From the NCBI RefSeq assembly GCF_009720675.1, contig NZ_WNJO01000001.1, forward strand, positions 1 to 64,000: 64,000 nt of DNA. The letters are read 5' to 3'. The stretch comes from Secundilactobacillus folii. GTDB lineage: Bacteria > Bacillota > Bacilli > Lactobacillales > Lactobacillaceae. Shown in pieces: positions 52,333 through 62,569 of the stretch. Numbering within the stretch: position 1 is the stretch's first letter; every line of letters starts with the position of its first letter. The position numbers were made by a program, and so were the translations under genes. The notes beneath the pieces are model-generated. The model was not told the DNA's origin. It saw only the letters and a program-made list of their open reading frames with translations, and did not search any database.

Positions 52333-54747
52333 ATGACGCAAATCGCTGAGGTCATCGTTGACGTTCCGACGATGCAGACCAACACGCCTTATTCATATAA
52401 GATACCGGCCGCTTTGTCCGACCAGTTACAGCCCGGTATGCGGGTCGTTGTACCTTTTGGTAATGGTGGCCGTAAGGTTCAGGGATTTGTTTGGCAGGTT
52501 AAACCGGATGCCAAACCAGATCCGGAAGTGACGTTAAAGACCATCGATACAGTGATGGATCCGACACCAGTTGTGAATGCCGAATTGATGCAGTTGGCAG
52601 GTTGGTTGGCACGCACAACTTATGCGTTTACGATTACCTGTTTGCAAACGATGTTGCCCAATGCGTTGAAGGCAAAATACCAAAAATGGGTCAAGCCAAG
52701 CCCCGAATTGTCGCAGCCGGTTCGTCAGCAAATCTTTGGTGAACAGTCTGAATTATTATGGGACGATTCACTGAAGCCCGAAATTGTGAAACAGTTATTA
52801 ACGTTGAACCGGCAGCATCTAGTTCAAGTTCACTACGCGGTGAATAACCAGTCTCATGTGAAAAAAATCACCATGGTAAAACCGGCTATGAGTACGAATG
52901 AACTCGTACGGGCACGCAAAGCACTTCGGTCAACTGCCGTTAAACAGGCGACGTTGATCGATTATTTGATTGCGCACCGCGAACCCATTAGTCAGCCCGA
53001 ACTGGAACACAATCTGAAAGTAACGAGTACGATTTTAAACACTGGTGAAGCTAATGGCTGGCTCACCCGTCAGGCAAAGGAAGTTTACCGGGATCCGTTC
53101 CAAACAGCGGTCGCTCAGACGGCTGCTTTGCACCTTAACGCCGACCAGGAAAAAGCTGTCCATGCCATTTGTGAGGCAACTGATCAGCAGCACCCGGAAA
53201 CGTTTTTGCTGGAAGGCGTGACGGGTAGCGGGAAAACCGAAGTGTATTTACAAGCCATGGCAAACGCTTTAAAACAGGGCAAACAGGCACTGATGCTAGT
53301 TCCTGAAATTTCACTCACACCACAAATCGTCGGCCGAGTTCGTGGCCGTTTTGGTAAGCGGGTCGCTGTGCTGCACAGTGGCTTATCGGCTGGTGAACGC
53401 TTTGATGAATGGCGTCGGATTCAGCGCGGAGAGGCGCAGGTAGTCGTTGGTGCCCGTTCCGCAGTCTTTGCACCGCTTAAAAACTTAGGCGTTATCATTG
53501 TGGATGAGGAGCACGAAGGCAGCTATAAACAAGAAGATAATCCACGCTACCACGCCCGTGACGTTGCGCTTTGGCGGAGTCGATATCATCACTGCCCAGT
53601 GGTTTTAGGCAGTGCCACACCTTCGCTTGAAAGCCGGGCGCGGGCGCAGAAAAACGTTTATACGCGGTTGGTATTGCCCCACCGTGTTAATCAGCAACAA
53701 CTACCGCAAGTCACGGTGGTCGACATGACTGAAGAGTTACGGCACCATAAGGAATCTAACTTTTCGACACCGCTGATGACCGCGATTCAAGACCGGCTGC
53801 AACGTGGTGAACAAACGCTGCTCATGCTGAACCGACGGGGCTACTCTTCATTTGTGATGTGTCGTGACTGCGGTTTTGTGCTCCAGTGTCCAAACTGTGA
53901 TATTTCACTGACATTGCACATGGATACGAAAACCATGAAGTGTCATTACTGCGGTCATGAAGAACCGATTCCCCACATCTGTCCTAACTGCCACAGCCGC
54001 CACATTCGTTATTATGGTACCGGCACGCAGAAAGTGGAGCAGGAATTAAAGAGCTTGCTGCCAGCGGCTCGAATCATCCGTATGGACGTGGATACGACCC
54101 GGCGGAAGGGTGCTCACGAAAGACTCTTAAGGCGCTTTGGCAGCCACCAAGCAGACATCTTACTGGGGACTCAAATGATTGCGAAGGGACTTGATTTTCC
54201 AGATGTGACGCTGGTGGGTGTTTTAAATGCGGATACCTCGCTCGGGTTACCGGATTTTCGGGCTAGTGAGCGCACGTTTCAGCTGTTAACGCAGGTCAGT
54301 GGTCGAGCAGGCCGGGCCGAAAAGCCTGGCCAGGTGTTTATTCAAACCTATAATCCAGATCACTATGCGATCCAACTTGCTAAGACACAGAATTATGAAC
54401 AGTTTTTTGGTCGGGAAATGCAGTTGCGACATCGCGGTAATTACCCGCCGTACTACTTTGCGGTCAAGTTGACAGCCAGTGACGTTGACGAGCACAAAGC
54501 GGCTGAAGCGATGGTCAGCATTGTGAGGAAGCTTAAAACAGTCTTGACCCCCAAAGCGATTCTATTGGGGCCGACTCCCAGCGCCATTGCCAGGGTCAAT
54601 AAACGTTACTATTATCAGCTTGTCATCAAATATAAAAAAGAACCGCAGCTTGACTCGGCCTTGTTTGAGATTCTTAGTCAGGCACAAAAGGTCAGCCGAG
54701 GCGGGTTACAGATTGCTATCGACCGTAATCCGATGAGCTTTATGTGA
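52333..54747 (+). CDS. priA: Primosomal protein N' (replication restart helicase)
   Basis: This 804-residue helicase restarts stalled forks. The 3'-DNA-binding domain is at the N-terminus; Walker A GVTGSGKTEVYLQAM; DEEHEGSYKQED; zinc Cys pairs between about 515 and 560 (CRDCGFVLQCPNCD, CHYCGHEEPIPHICPNC); and motif GRAGRAEKPGQVFIQTYNP. The ATG at 52333 lies one base after coaBC; an in-frame extension upstream overlaps coaBC and is foreign to PriA. Confidence 0.96.
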   Translation: MTQIAEVIVDVPTMQTNTPYSYKIPAALSDQLQPGMRVVVPFGNGGRKVQGFVWQVKPDAKPDPEVTLKTIDTVMDPTPVVNAELMQLAGWLARTTYAFTITCLQTMLPNALKAKYQKWVKPSPELSQPVRQQIFGEQSELLWDDSLKPEIVKQLLTLNRQHLVQVHYAVNNQSHVKKITMVKPAMSTNELVRARKALRSTAVKQATLIDYLIAHREPISQPELEHNLKVTSTILNTGEANGWLTRQAKEVYRDPFQTAVAQTAALHLNADQEKAVHAICEATDQQHPETFLLEGVTGSGKTEVYLQAMANALKQGKQALMLVPEISLTPQIVGRVRGRFGKRVAVLHSGLSAGERFDEWRRIQRGEAQVVVGARSAVFAPLKNLGVIIVDEEHEGSYKQEDNPRYHARDVALWRSRYHHCPVVLGSATPSLESRARAQKNVYTRLVLPHRVNQQQLPQVTVVDMTEELRHHKESNFSTPLMTAIQDRLQRGEQTLLMLNRRGYSSFVMCRDCGFVLQCPNCDISLTLHMDTKTMKCHYCGHEEPIPHICPNCHSRHIRYYGTGTQKVEQELKSLLPAARIIRMDVDTTRRKGAHERLLRRFGSHQADILLGTQMIAKGLDFPDVTLVGVLNADTSLGLPDFRASERTFQLLTQVSGRAGRAEKPGQVFIQTYNPDHYAIQLAKTQNYEQFFGREMQLRHRGNYPPYYFAVKLTASDVDEHKAAEAMVSIVRKLKTVLTPKAILLGPTPSAIARVNKRYYYQLVIKYKKEPQLDSALFEILSQAQKVSRGGLQIAIDRNPMSFM

Positions 54748-54786
54748 GTCAGCTTAAAGCTTATTAGTTTTAAAGGAGAAAAATAA

Positions 54787-55734
54787 ATGACATCAATTGT
54801 ATTTATGGGTACGCCAGAGTTTGCAGCTCCCATTTTAGAAGCTTTGATTCAGCATGACTACAACGTTTTGGCGGTGGTCACTCAGCCGGATCGGCCAGTT
54901 GGGCGGAAACATATTTTGACCGCTTCACCAGTCAAAAAAGTGGCTGTTGCACACCAAGTCGAAGTCCTTCAACCCGAAAAAATCGCCGGCAGTGATGAAA
55001 TGGATCGAGTCATTGAACTGGCACCTGATTTTATCGTGACCGCAGCGTTTGGTCAGTTCTTGCCAACCAAACTGTTAGCCGCTGCTAAAACGGCCGCTAT
55101 CAACGTGCATGCATCGTTACTGCCAAAGTACCGTGGTGGTGCTCCAGTGCACTACGCTGTCATGAATAACGATGCTCAGACCGGTGTCTCTATCATTTAC
55201 ATGATCAAAAAAATGGATGCCGGCGACATTATCAGTCAACAGGCGATTCCGATTGAAAAAACGGATGACGTTGGCAGTATGTTTGATAAATTAAGCCTCT
55301 TAGGACGTGATCTATTACTAGAAACGCTGCCTAAATTAATTGACGGTACGGCTCAGGCTAGACCACAAGACGAAACGCAGGTCACTTTTTCACCGACCAT
55401 CAAGCCGGAACAAGAAGCGGTAGACTTCACAATGCCAGCGGAAATGATCGATGCTAAGATTCGTGGTTTGCGCCCATTTCCAACCTCCTACATTATTTTG
55501 GCTGGTCGTCGCACCAAGCTTTGGAAAGTGACTGTTTTACCAGAAAAGACTGATTTAACGCCCGGTAAGGTGGTTCGTCGTGGTAAACACGAGTTAGTAC
55601 TGTCAACCGGTGAGCATGGCACGTTGCAAATTAACCAGTTACAGCCTGCCGGGAAGCCCAAACAAAGCATCACTGACTTTTTAAACGGCACGGAAGACGC
55701 GCTCAACGAAGGCGAACAGGTGGTTAAACTATGA
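54787..55734 (+). CDS. fmt: Methionyl-tRNA formyltransferase
   Basis: This 315-residue enzyme formylates initiator Met-tRNA with 10-formyl-THF. VFMGTPEFAAPILEALI, FGQFLP and NVHASLLPKYRGGAPVHYAVMN show the catalytic Asn/His, and a C-terminal OB-like domain follows. AAGGAG precedes the ATG. Its stop overlaps rsmB by four bases. folD in this window provides its cofactor pathway. Confidence 0.97.
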   Translation: MTSIVFMGTPEFAAPILEALIQHDYNVLAVVTQPDRPVGRKHILTASPVKKVAVAHQVEVLQPEKIAGSDEMDRVIELAPDFIVTAAFGQFLPTKLLAAAKTAAINVHASLLPKYRGGAPVHYAVMNNDAQTGVSIIYMIKKMDAGDIISQQAIPIEKTDDVGSMFDKLSLLGRDLLLETLPKLIDGTAQARPQDETQVTFSPTIKPEQEAVDFTMPAEMIDAKIRGLRPFPTSYIILAGRRTKLWKVTVLPEKTDLTPGKVVRRGKHELVLSTGEHGTLQINQLQPAGKPKQSITDFLNGTEDALNEGEQVVKL

Positions 55735-57077
55735 GTAGAACTGACAGTAATCCGCGGTCCATGGCGGTGACCGCCCTCACCCGGGTCAAAAAGGGTGCCT
55801 ATTCAAATTTGCAATTGAATCAAATGATCGATCAATCACCGATTTCACAGCGGGATGCTGGTCTTTTAACGACCATTGTCTACGGTGTGATCCAGCATCG
55901 AATGACGATCGATTACCAATTAGCACCGTTCATTAAGCACCCGCAAAAAGTCGAGGACTGGGTCATGATATTGCTGGAGACTGCGGTCTATCAGATGCAG
56001 TATCTGGAACGGGTACCAAAACGAGCGATCTTTGATGAAAGTATCCAAATTGCTAAGGATCGGGGCCATGAGGGTATTCGTCGATTTGTCACCGGCGTTT
56101 TACATCAAATGGATCGTCAAGGAATCTATGACCCCGCTGATATTAAAGATCCACTTCAGCGACAAAGCTTGATGTATTCGATTCCGGAATGGCTAGTTAA
56201 GGAACTAACTACCCAGTTAGGTGCTCAAAAGGCCACCCACGTTTTTGAAAGCATTAATCATCCGGCCAATCAGTCTGTTCGAGTCGCAACTGACCAAATC
56301 AGTTTGACTGAAGCGAAGCAAGCATTGAGCGATGAGGGTTATCAAGTAGCTGACAGTCAGGTGGCTGGTGATGGCTTGGTACTTCATGGTAAGCCGGCTA
56401 ATCAAGCGGCGTTATTTAAGCAGGGCAAAATGACGATTCAAGATGAAAGTGCCATGCTGCCAGCCGAAAGTATGCGAATTCAACCGGCTATGATGATTTT
56501 GGATGCCTGTGCGGCACCGGGCGGCAAAACCGTTCAGATGGCTGCTCAACTTGACGCAAACAAGCGTGGTCAAGTCGTTGCGTTGGACATTCACGAGCAT
56601 AAAGTTAAGCTGATTAAGCAAAATGCCAAACGGATGCATGTTAACGACCGGGTCGTCGCCCAAGCGTTAGATGCTAGAAACGTCAACCAGGTATTTGACA
56701 ACGATTTGTTTGATGAAATTTTAGTTGACGCACCATGCTCTGGAATTGGTCTAGTACGCCGTAAACCAGAGATCCGTTACGAAAAAGAGTTAAAAGATGT
56801 TCTGGCATTAGCGAAGATTCAACTGGATATTTTAAATGCAGTTGCTCAAAAGGTAAAAATTAACGGTATAATAACTTACAGTACTTGTACGATACTTAAT
56901 CAGGAAAACCGAGATGTGGTGGCGGCCTTTTTGGCTAACCACCCAGAATTTGAATCACAAAGGGTGACAACGACCCGTGATCTGAAGGCTGACCGGCAAA
57001 CTGATTACCTTGAAATTTATCCCGATGATTATGACTCTGACGGTTTTTTTGTGAGCCAGTTCAAGCGGGTACGTTAG
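55731..57077 (+). CDS. rsmB: 16S rRNA m5C967 methyltransferase RsmB
   Basis: This 448-residue protein fuses an N-terminal NusB-like RNA-binding domain (to about 130) with a Rossmann methyltransferase. DACAAPGGKTVQMAAQL binds S-adenosylmethionine. The catalytic Cys are in VDAPCSGIGLVRRKPEIRY and TYSTCTILNQEN. Overlap with fmt shows translational coupling. stp follows. Confidence 0.96.
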   Translation: MSRTDSNPRSMAVTALTRVKKGAYSNLQLNQMIDQSPISQRDAGLLTTIVYGVIQHRMTIDYQLAPFIKHPQKVEDWVMILLETAVYQMQYLERVPKRAIFDESIQIAKDRGHEGIRRFVTGVLHQMDRQGIYDPADIKDPLQRQSLMYSIPEWLVKELTTQLGAQKATHVFESINHPANQSVRVATDQISLTEAKQALSDEGYQVADSQVAGDGLVLHGKPANQAALFKQGKMTIQDESAMLPAESMRIQPAMMILDACAAPGGKTVQMAAQLDANKRGQVVALDIHEHKVKLIKQNAKRMHVNDRVVAQALDARNVNQVFDNDLFDEILVDAPCSGIGLVRRKPEIRYEKELKDVLALAKIQLDILNAVAQKVKINGIITYSTCTILNQENRDVVAAFLANHPEFESQRVTTTRDLKADRQTDYLEIYPDDYDSDGFFVSQFKRVR

Positions 57078-57089
57078 TGGAGGATACTC

Positions 57090-57833
57090 ATGCAGATTGC
57101 TTATCGAACAGCGATAGGGAAGCGTCGCGCGGATAACGAAGACAGCGTTGGCGTATTTACTAACCAAAACGGCGTTAAACTAGCAATGATTGCTGATGGT
57201 ATCGGCGGAAACCAGGGTGGTGACGTTGCATCTGAAATGGCTGTGGAGCACCTTGGCCATTCTTTTGAGACCACCCAAGCTCAAAATATCGATGAAAGCA
57301 AGGACTGGTTGCAAAAACAAATTAGTTTTGAAAACCAGGATATCCGGGAGCGATCGCAACAGTTTGCCGATTTGAAAGGAATGGGAACAACGGTGGTGTT
57401 AGCCATCCTGTCCAATGAAACGGTTCTGGTTGGAAATATTGGCGATAGCCGAGCTTACCTGCTCCGTGACCAGGTCTTTTCACAGGTGACTGAAGATCAT
57501 TCTTTAGTCAATGAACTGGTCAAACGCGGTGAATTGTCAAAGCAAGCTGCTCGTGTCCACCCAAGAAAAAACGTGATCACGCGTTCCCTAGGAATTGAAA
57601 AATCGGTTCAAATCGACCTTCATTACCTAGAACTGACCACTGGCGATACGCTACTGCTGTGCTCAGATGGACTTAGCGATATGGTGAAGGATGAACGGAT
57701 TCAAGCCGTATTGGAAGGCCCAGGCAAGCCACAGGCTAAGTGTGATCAATTGATCACACTTGCAAACGACGCCGGCGGCCTGGATAACATCAGCGTCATC
57801 ATCGTCGATAATGGATCGGAGGTGGCTGACTAA
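57090..57833 (+). CDS. stp: PP2C-type protein phosphatase
   Basis: This 247-residue phosphatase reverses PrkC phosphorylation. Metal-binding motifs are visible: RRADNEDSVG, IADGIGGNQGGDVAS, GNIGDSRAYLL, CSDGLSDMVKDE and GGLDNISVIIVD. GGAGGATA precedes the ATG. The kinase starts at its last base, the usual cotranslated pair. Confidence 0.97.
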   Translation: MQIAYRTAIGKRRADNEDSVGVFTNQNGVKLAMIADGIGGNQGGDVASEMAVEHLGHSFETTQAQNIDESKDWLQKQISFENQDIRERSQQFADLKGMGTTVVLAILSNETVLVGNIGDSRAYLLRDQVFSQVTEDHSLVNELVKRGELSKQAARVHPRKNVITRSLGIEKSVQIDLHYLELTTGDTLLLCSDGLSDMVKDERIQAVLEGPGKPQAKCDQLITLANDAGGLDNISVIIVDNGSEVAD

Positions 57834-59827
57834 TGCGACCAAATTACGTTTTAGGCGGCCGTTATAAGATCTTAAAAGCACTTGGCGAAGGCGGAATGGC
57901 TAACGTTTATCTGGCCCATGACTTGATTCTTGACCGTGACGTTTCCGTTAAGCTGCTCCGTTTGGATCTCCGCGATGACCCGCATACTATCAAACGTTTT
58001 CAGCGCGAGGGCTTAGCAGCGACGGAACTCGTTCATCCCAATATCGTCAGCGTGTATGACGTGGGTGAAGAAAACGGCATGCAGTACATGGTAATGGAGT
58101 ACGTGAAGGGAATGGATCTCAAGGCGTACATCAAGAAGCACTTTCCGATTCCATATCAGGAAGTCATCAACATCATGGAACAGGTTCTGTCGGCCGTTCA
58201 AGTCGCTCACGAGCATAATATTATTCACCGCGATTTAAAACCGCAAAATATTTTGATCGATGAACAGGGCACTGCCAAGATTACCGACTTTGGAATCGCG
58301 GTCGCAATGTCTGAAAATTCGCTGACGCAGACCAACACTGTGTTAGGCTCGGTGCATTATTTGTCACCTGAACAGGCGCGTGGCGGAATGGCGACCAAGA
58401 AGTCTGATATTTATTCTTTAGGTATCATTCTTTATGAACTGCTGACCGGAACGGTGCCATTTAAGGGTGAAACGGCGGTCTCAATTGCTATCAAGCACTT
58501 CCAGTCTGAGATCCCATCGGTTCGGGAATTTGATCCCCGGATCCCGCAGGCTTTGGAAAACGTGGTCTTAAAAGCGACTTCCAAACGGCCTGCTGACCGC
58601 TACGAAACCGTAGCGGATATGGCGAGTGACTTAAAGACTTCTTTATCGCCGCGGCGAGCTTCCGAGGCGAAGTTTGTTCCTAATCTGGACGCTGATGATG
58701 GGGAGACCAAGGTACTGGATAAGTCAGAATTGCATTCTGAAGCCGTTAATCAGCCATTAGAGCCAAAGGCGACTGCTGATTCTAGCCCGGGTAAATCAAA
58801 GAAGAAACGTCGTCATCGTCGGCGATGGGTGGCATTATTAGCTGGTCTACTGATCATTTTAATTGCCGCGGTTGGGCTAGCATTTTGGCTAGGACGTACG
58901 CAGACGGTTTCAGTTCCTGACTTGAGTGGCATGACAGTTCAGCAGGCGCGCGATAAATTAACGGCAGTGAATTTAGACACCGGATCAGTTAAACGCCAAA
59001 CCAGCACTCAAGTGAAGAAAAACCGGATCATTAAAACCTCGCCTAAAGCTAGTACCCAAGCCAAGCAGAACAGCAAGGTGAACCTCTTTGTCAGTGATGG
59101 GCCACGATTGGTGACGATCGGCAATTACGTTGGTCAATCCTACACTCGGGCTGCCGCGGTTTTAGAGGCCAAGGGCGTGACTGTTAGACGGCAAAACCGA
59201 TCTTCCAGCGAGGTACCAATTGGTACGGTTATGCAGCAAAGCGTTGCCACCAGCAAGCGGATTGATCCGAAAAAGGAGACCGTGACGCTGACAGTTTCGG
59301 CAGGCCAAAGAGAATTGACCTTGGCCACTTTAATTGGTAAAACGAAGTCAGCGATTCAACGTTATGCAACCAGTGAATCGTTAAATGTGACCTTCAATTA
59401 TAAGTACTCAAACGACAAGAAAGATACCGCGATCGAGCAATCACCCGGTGGCGGCAGTACCGTTAGGGAAGGCTCTACGATCAGCGTGACCCTGTCGCGT
59501 GGTAAACGGCCGGTGGACAGTTCTCAGCCGAAAGTGGAAGACTTTAGCGTCAGTGTTGATATCCCGTTTGAGGCATCCAGTTCTAGTTCCAGCGACAGCA
59601 GCAGTAGTAGTTCGTCGGCCTCAGAGAGTGACGTGAATACGGTTCAGATATACGTCCGTGACCATGATCATGATTACAGCACGGTCTACAAACAATTGAC
59701 CATTTCGCAAGATACTCAAGTGACGATCCCATTTGCGGTGGAATCGGGTAAGAGTGGCGGTTATAGAATCGTTCGAAATGGCAAGGTCATTCAATCCGAT
59801 AATAATGTGACGAAAAATTCGCATTAA
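57833..59827 (+). CDS. prkC: PASTA-domain serine/threonine kinase
   Basis: This 664-residue membrane kinase senses cell-wall fragments. The kinase domain has Gly loop GEGGMANV (18-25), Lys40, HRDLKPQN (132-139), DFG (152-154) and an activation loop with several Thr. A basic linker and one membrane helix (about 335-358) lead to three PASTA domains (VPDLSGMTVQQARDKL; VTIGNYVGQSYTRAAAVLE; ATLIGKTKSAIQRYA). A Ser-rich linker and a short beta-rich end domain close it. The order stp-prkC-rsgA is conserved. Confidence 0.96.
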   Translation: MRPNYVLGGRYKILKALGEGGMANVYLAHDLILDRDVSVKLLRLDLRDDPHTIKRFQREGLAATELVHPNIVSVYDVGEENGMQYMVMEYVKGMDLKAYIKKHFPIPYQEVINIMEQVLSAVQVAHEHNIIHRDLKPQNILIDEQGTAKITDFGIAVAMSENSLTQTNTVLGSVHYLSPEQARGGMATKKSDIYSLGIILYELLTGTVPFKGETAVSIAIKHFQSEIPSVREFDPRIPQALENVVLKATSKRPADRYETVADMASDLKTSLSPRRASEAKFVPNLDADDGETKVLDKSELHSEAVNQPLEPKATADSSPGKSKKKRRHRRRWVALLAGLLIILIAAVGLAFWLGRTQTVSVPDLSGMTVQQARDKLTAVNLDTGSVKRQTSTQVKKNRIIKTSPKASTQAKQNSKVNLFVSDGPRLVTIGNYVGQSYTRAAAVLEAKGVTVRRQNRSSSEVPIGTVMQQSVATSKRIDPKKETVTLTVSAGQRELTLATLIGKTKSAIQRYATSESLNVTFNYKYSNDKKDTAIEQSPGGGSTVREGSTISVTLSRGKRPVDSSQPKVEDFSVSVDIPFEASSSSSSDSSSSSSSASESDVNTVQIYVRDHDHDYSTVYKQLTISQDTQVTIPFAVESGKSGGYRIVRNGKVIQSDNNVTKNSH

Positions 59828-59840
59828 TTTACTGCATTTT

Positions 59841-59878
59841 AAAACCAGTTCTTTTATAATGAAACAGAACTGGTTTTT
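59841..59878 (+). terminator. Terminator after prkC
   Basis: AAAACCAGTTCT (59841-59852) and AGAACTGGTTTT (59866-59877) are perfect inverted repeats with T at the end. The loop contains TATAAT (59855-59860), which could be a -10 for rsgA, though no matching -35 is clear. Confidence 0.88.
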
Positions 59879-59910
59879 AATTATTCAAAATTTGGAAGGG
59901 TGGCGTTGAT

Positions 59911-60813
59911 GTGGCGGAAGGCCAAATTCGACAATCTTTAAGTGGCTTCTACGATGTTATGACTGATGACGGACGGTTAGTGCGAACGCGAGCACGGGGT
60001 AATTTTCGAAGTCGAAAAATTACCCCCTTGGTTGGTGATCGAGTAGTCATTGATGCGCCAAATGACCAAGAAGGTTATATTCTGGAGGTTAAACCACGCC
60101 GTAATTCGTTGGTTCGACCGCCAGTTGCTAACGTGGATCAGGCAATCGTGGCAACCGCAGTTCGCGAACCAGTCTTTTCAACGAACTTGCTGGATCGACA
60201 ACTGCTGGCTTTAGAAATTGCTGGCATTGAGCCAGTAATCTACTTGACTAAGACGGACTTGTTGAAAGGGTCAGAGCAAGCGGAATTCGCGAAGTTGGCT
60301 GAAGATTATCGTAAAATTGGTTATGAGGTGATTTATACGCCAGAGCCTTTTTCCAAGACTGCTTTGGGTGAACTAAACGGGTTAATGGCGGATAAAGTCA
60401 GCGTGATCATGGGGCAGACCGGAGCTGGTAAATCAACTCTCCTGAACCATATTGCACCGGATCTTCAGCTTGCTACTGGTGAAATTTCTGCGGCACTAAA
60501 CCGTGGCAAGCACACCACGCGCAGGGTTCAGTTATTAGCCGTGGCTGGCGGTCTGATTGCCGATACCCCTGGTTTTTCCTCCTATGATGTTTTTTCGATT
60601 GATGCCAGATCACTGGGAAAGTATTTCCGAGAATTTCGCCGTGCATCGGTTAACTGCCGCTTTCGGGGCTGCGTTCACGTGAACGAACCAGGGTGTGCTG
60701 TCAAAGCAATGGTTAACTCTGGTGAGATTCGGCAGAGCCGCTATGACAATTATCTGCTACTGTATCAAGCTTTGAAGAATCAAAAACCAAATTATCGTAA
60801 ATCTAAGAAATGA
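59911..60813 (+). CDS. rsgA: Ribosome small subunit-dependent GTPase RsgA
   Basis: This 300-residue circularly permuted GTPase helps 30S maturation. An OB-fold is at the N-terminus; VYLTKTDLL is the G4-like motif placed before P-loop GQTGAGKSTLLNHI and DTPGFSSYD. The C-terminal zinc site is CRFRGCVHVNEPGCAVK. GTG at 59911 with GGAAGGG upstream is the start. Confidence 0.96.
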   Translation: MAEGQIRQSLSGFYDVMTDDGRLVRTRARGNFRSRKITPLVGDRVVIDAPNDQEGYILEVKPRRNSLVRPPVANVDQAIVATAVREPVFSTNLLDRQLLALEIAGIEPVIYLTKTDLLKGSEQAEFAKLAEDYRKIGYEVIYTPEPFSKTALGELNGLMADKVSVIMGQTGAGKSTLLNHIAPDLQLATGEISAALNRGKHTTRRVQLLAVAGGLIADTPGFSSYDVFSIDARSLGKYFREFRRASVNCRFRGCVHVNEPGCAVKAMVNSGEIRQSRYDNYLLLYQALKNQKPNYRKSKK

Positions 60814-60823
60814 GGGATTATTT

Positions 60824-61474
60824 ATGAAAATCGCACCATCGATTCTAAGTGCTGATTATGTTAATCTTCAAAGAGACATCGAAAAAGTCGACAAAGCGGG
60901 TGCTGAATACCTGCATATTGATGTTATGGACGGCTCCTTTGTACCGGCCATTTCGTATGGTCCAGGCTGGTTGAAGGCGATTCGGCCGATCACCAAGATG
61001 ACCCTTGATGTTCACTTAATGGTGCAAAATCCCGAACGCTACGTTGAATTATTCGCGCAAAATGGTGCCGACATCATTGGTGTGCACGTTGAGTCGACGC
61101 CCCATATTCACCGGGCTTTACAGCTGATTAAAAACGCCGGTGCAAAAGCTGAAGTTGTCATCAACCCGGGCACTCCCGTTGAAATGATCAAGCCAGTACT
61201 TTACATGGTCGATCAAGTCCTTGTTATGACGGTCAACCCCGGTTTTGGCGGCCAAAAGTTCTTACCTGAAACGCTCAAGAAGATCAAACAATTAGACCAG
61301 CTAAAGCAAACGGAAGGTTATGATTTCGATATTGAAGTCGATGGTGGCGTGAAGGACAATACGATCAAAGACTGCCAAAAGGCTGGTGCTACAGTGGCCG
61401 TTGCCGGCTCATACATTTTTGACGCCGACGATCCGGCAGCCATGGTCAAAACCTTAAAGGATGCGACGAAGTAG
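60824..61474 (+). CDS. rpe: Ribulose-phosphate 3-epimerase
   Basis: This 216-residue TIM-barrel enzyme interconverts ribulose-5-P and xylulose-5-P. IAPSILSADYVNL, HIDVMDGSFVPAISYGP, LDVHLMV, MTVNPGFGGQKF and EVDGGVKDNT contain the catalytic Asp and His residues. It is coupled with thiN, whose start abuts its stop. Confidence 0.97.
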   Translation: MKIAPSILSADYVNLQRDIEKVDKAGAEYLHIDVMDGSFVPAISYGPGWLKAIRPITKMTLDVHLMVQNPERYVELFAQNGADIIGVHVESTPHIHRALQLIKNAGAKAEVVINPGTPVEMIKPVLYMVDQVLVMTVNPGFGGQKFLPETLKKIKQLDQLKQTEGYDFDIEVDGGVKDNTIKDCQKAGATVAVAGSYIFDADDPAAMVKTLKDATK

Positions 61475-62122
61475 ATGACACATCTGAACTTGCTGGTCGG
61501 GGGTCCAACTAGTGAATGGCCGGAACAGTTAAGCGCCGGTAAGGTCAGTGGTGACTGGATCGGCGTGGACCGCGGCACCCTGCGACTATTGAACATGGGA
61601 ATTACGCCATTAGTGGCAATTGGTGATTTCGATTCTTTATCGCCGGAGGAACTAAAGCGCGTTAAATCTGCCGTTTCAGATATTCGACAAGCGATTCCGG
61701 AAAAGGATGAAACTGACACCCAGTTAGCCGTCACGGTGGCACTCCAGGAATTCAACTATGATCGCTTGGATATCTATGGTGCTACCGGTGGGCGATTAGA
61801 CCATTTCCTGGCAAATTTATGGATGGTGCTTGAACCGCGCTATCGTCAATACGCACCACGAATTCGGTTTATCGATAAGCAAAATACGATCACTTTTTAC
61901 GCTCCTGGCTCCTATGAGATTCAAAAGGAACCGGATAAGAAGTACCTGGCGTTTGTGACCCTGGAAAAAGTTGACCATTTGAATCTGATGGATGAAAAAT
62001 ACACCTTAAAGGACGCTAATGTTACCCGGTCGATCTCCTATGCTAGTAATGAATTTATCGGTAATACGGGTCACTTCTCCTTTGAAAGTGGCACGGTTGC
62101 CGTGATTCAAAGTAAAGATTGA
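61475..62122 (+). CDS. thiN: Thiamine pyrophosphokinase
   Basis: This 215-residue enzyme makes thiamine diphosphate from thiamine and ATP. GVDRGTLRLLNMGITPLVAIGDFDSL, EKDETDTQLAV and YGATGGRLDHFLANL are the family's key segments. It abuts rpe, as in many Firmicutes. A terminator hairpin follows. Confidence 0.95.
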   Translation: MTHLNLLVGGPTSEWPEQLSAGKVSGDWIGVDRGTLRLLNMGITPLVAIGDFDSLSPEELKRVKSAVSDIRQAIPEKDETDTQLAVTVALQEFNYDRLDIYGATGGRLDHFLANLWMVLEPRYRQYAPRIRFIDKQNTITFYAPGSYEIQKEPDKKYLAFVTLEKVDHLNLMDEKYTLKDANVTRSISYASNEFIGNTGHFSFESGTVAVIQSKD

Positions 62123-62165
62123 TCACACGCTAGGCTAGAGATTGAGTAGGAAAAAGTGTTTAATT

Positions 62166-62197
62166 AAGTGCTGATGGATGATTTCGTCAGCACTTTT
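62166..62197 (+). terminator. Terminator after thiN
   Basis: AAGTGCTGA (62166-62174) pairs perfectly with TCAGCACTT (62187-62195) and is followed by T residues. From 62198 to 62461 nothing else is recognised. Confidence 0.85.
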
Positions 62198-62461
62198 GTA
62201 TTTTATAGCAGAATACAGAAGATAGCGTTTTGCAGTATCATTTTTTGACTCGTTTAAAAGGTTTCTGATGCTTTTACTTTCTCAGCAAAATGAATCATTT
62301 CAGTGATAGGTTGTCTAAGTCATCTTGATTGCTATGCACTAAAATATGATTAACAGAACTAATTACTCATGAATTTTACTCTTGAATTGCTATTCTCTGC
62401 ACATGACTAGTTTGATGGCAGATCAGGTCACACCATCTTGGAAAGAAAACTGAACGAACAA

Positions 62462-62505
62462 AAAAGACCACGGTCAACGAGATACTCGCTGACTGTGGTC
62501 TTTTC
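62462..62505. terminator. Bidirectional hairpin downstream of rpmB
   Basis: AAAAGACCACGGTCA and TGACTGTGGTCTTTT form a long stem; the inner ACGAG/CTCGC extends it. On the minus strand a T run follows, ending rpmB transcripts. Confidence 0.85.
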
Positions 62506-62569
62506 AGGTTGAAAGATATTTTTGATCAATTTTGACAAAAAAAGCTTGGCGTCTGCCAAACTTTCTTAA

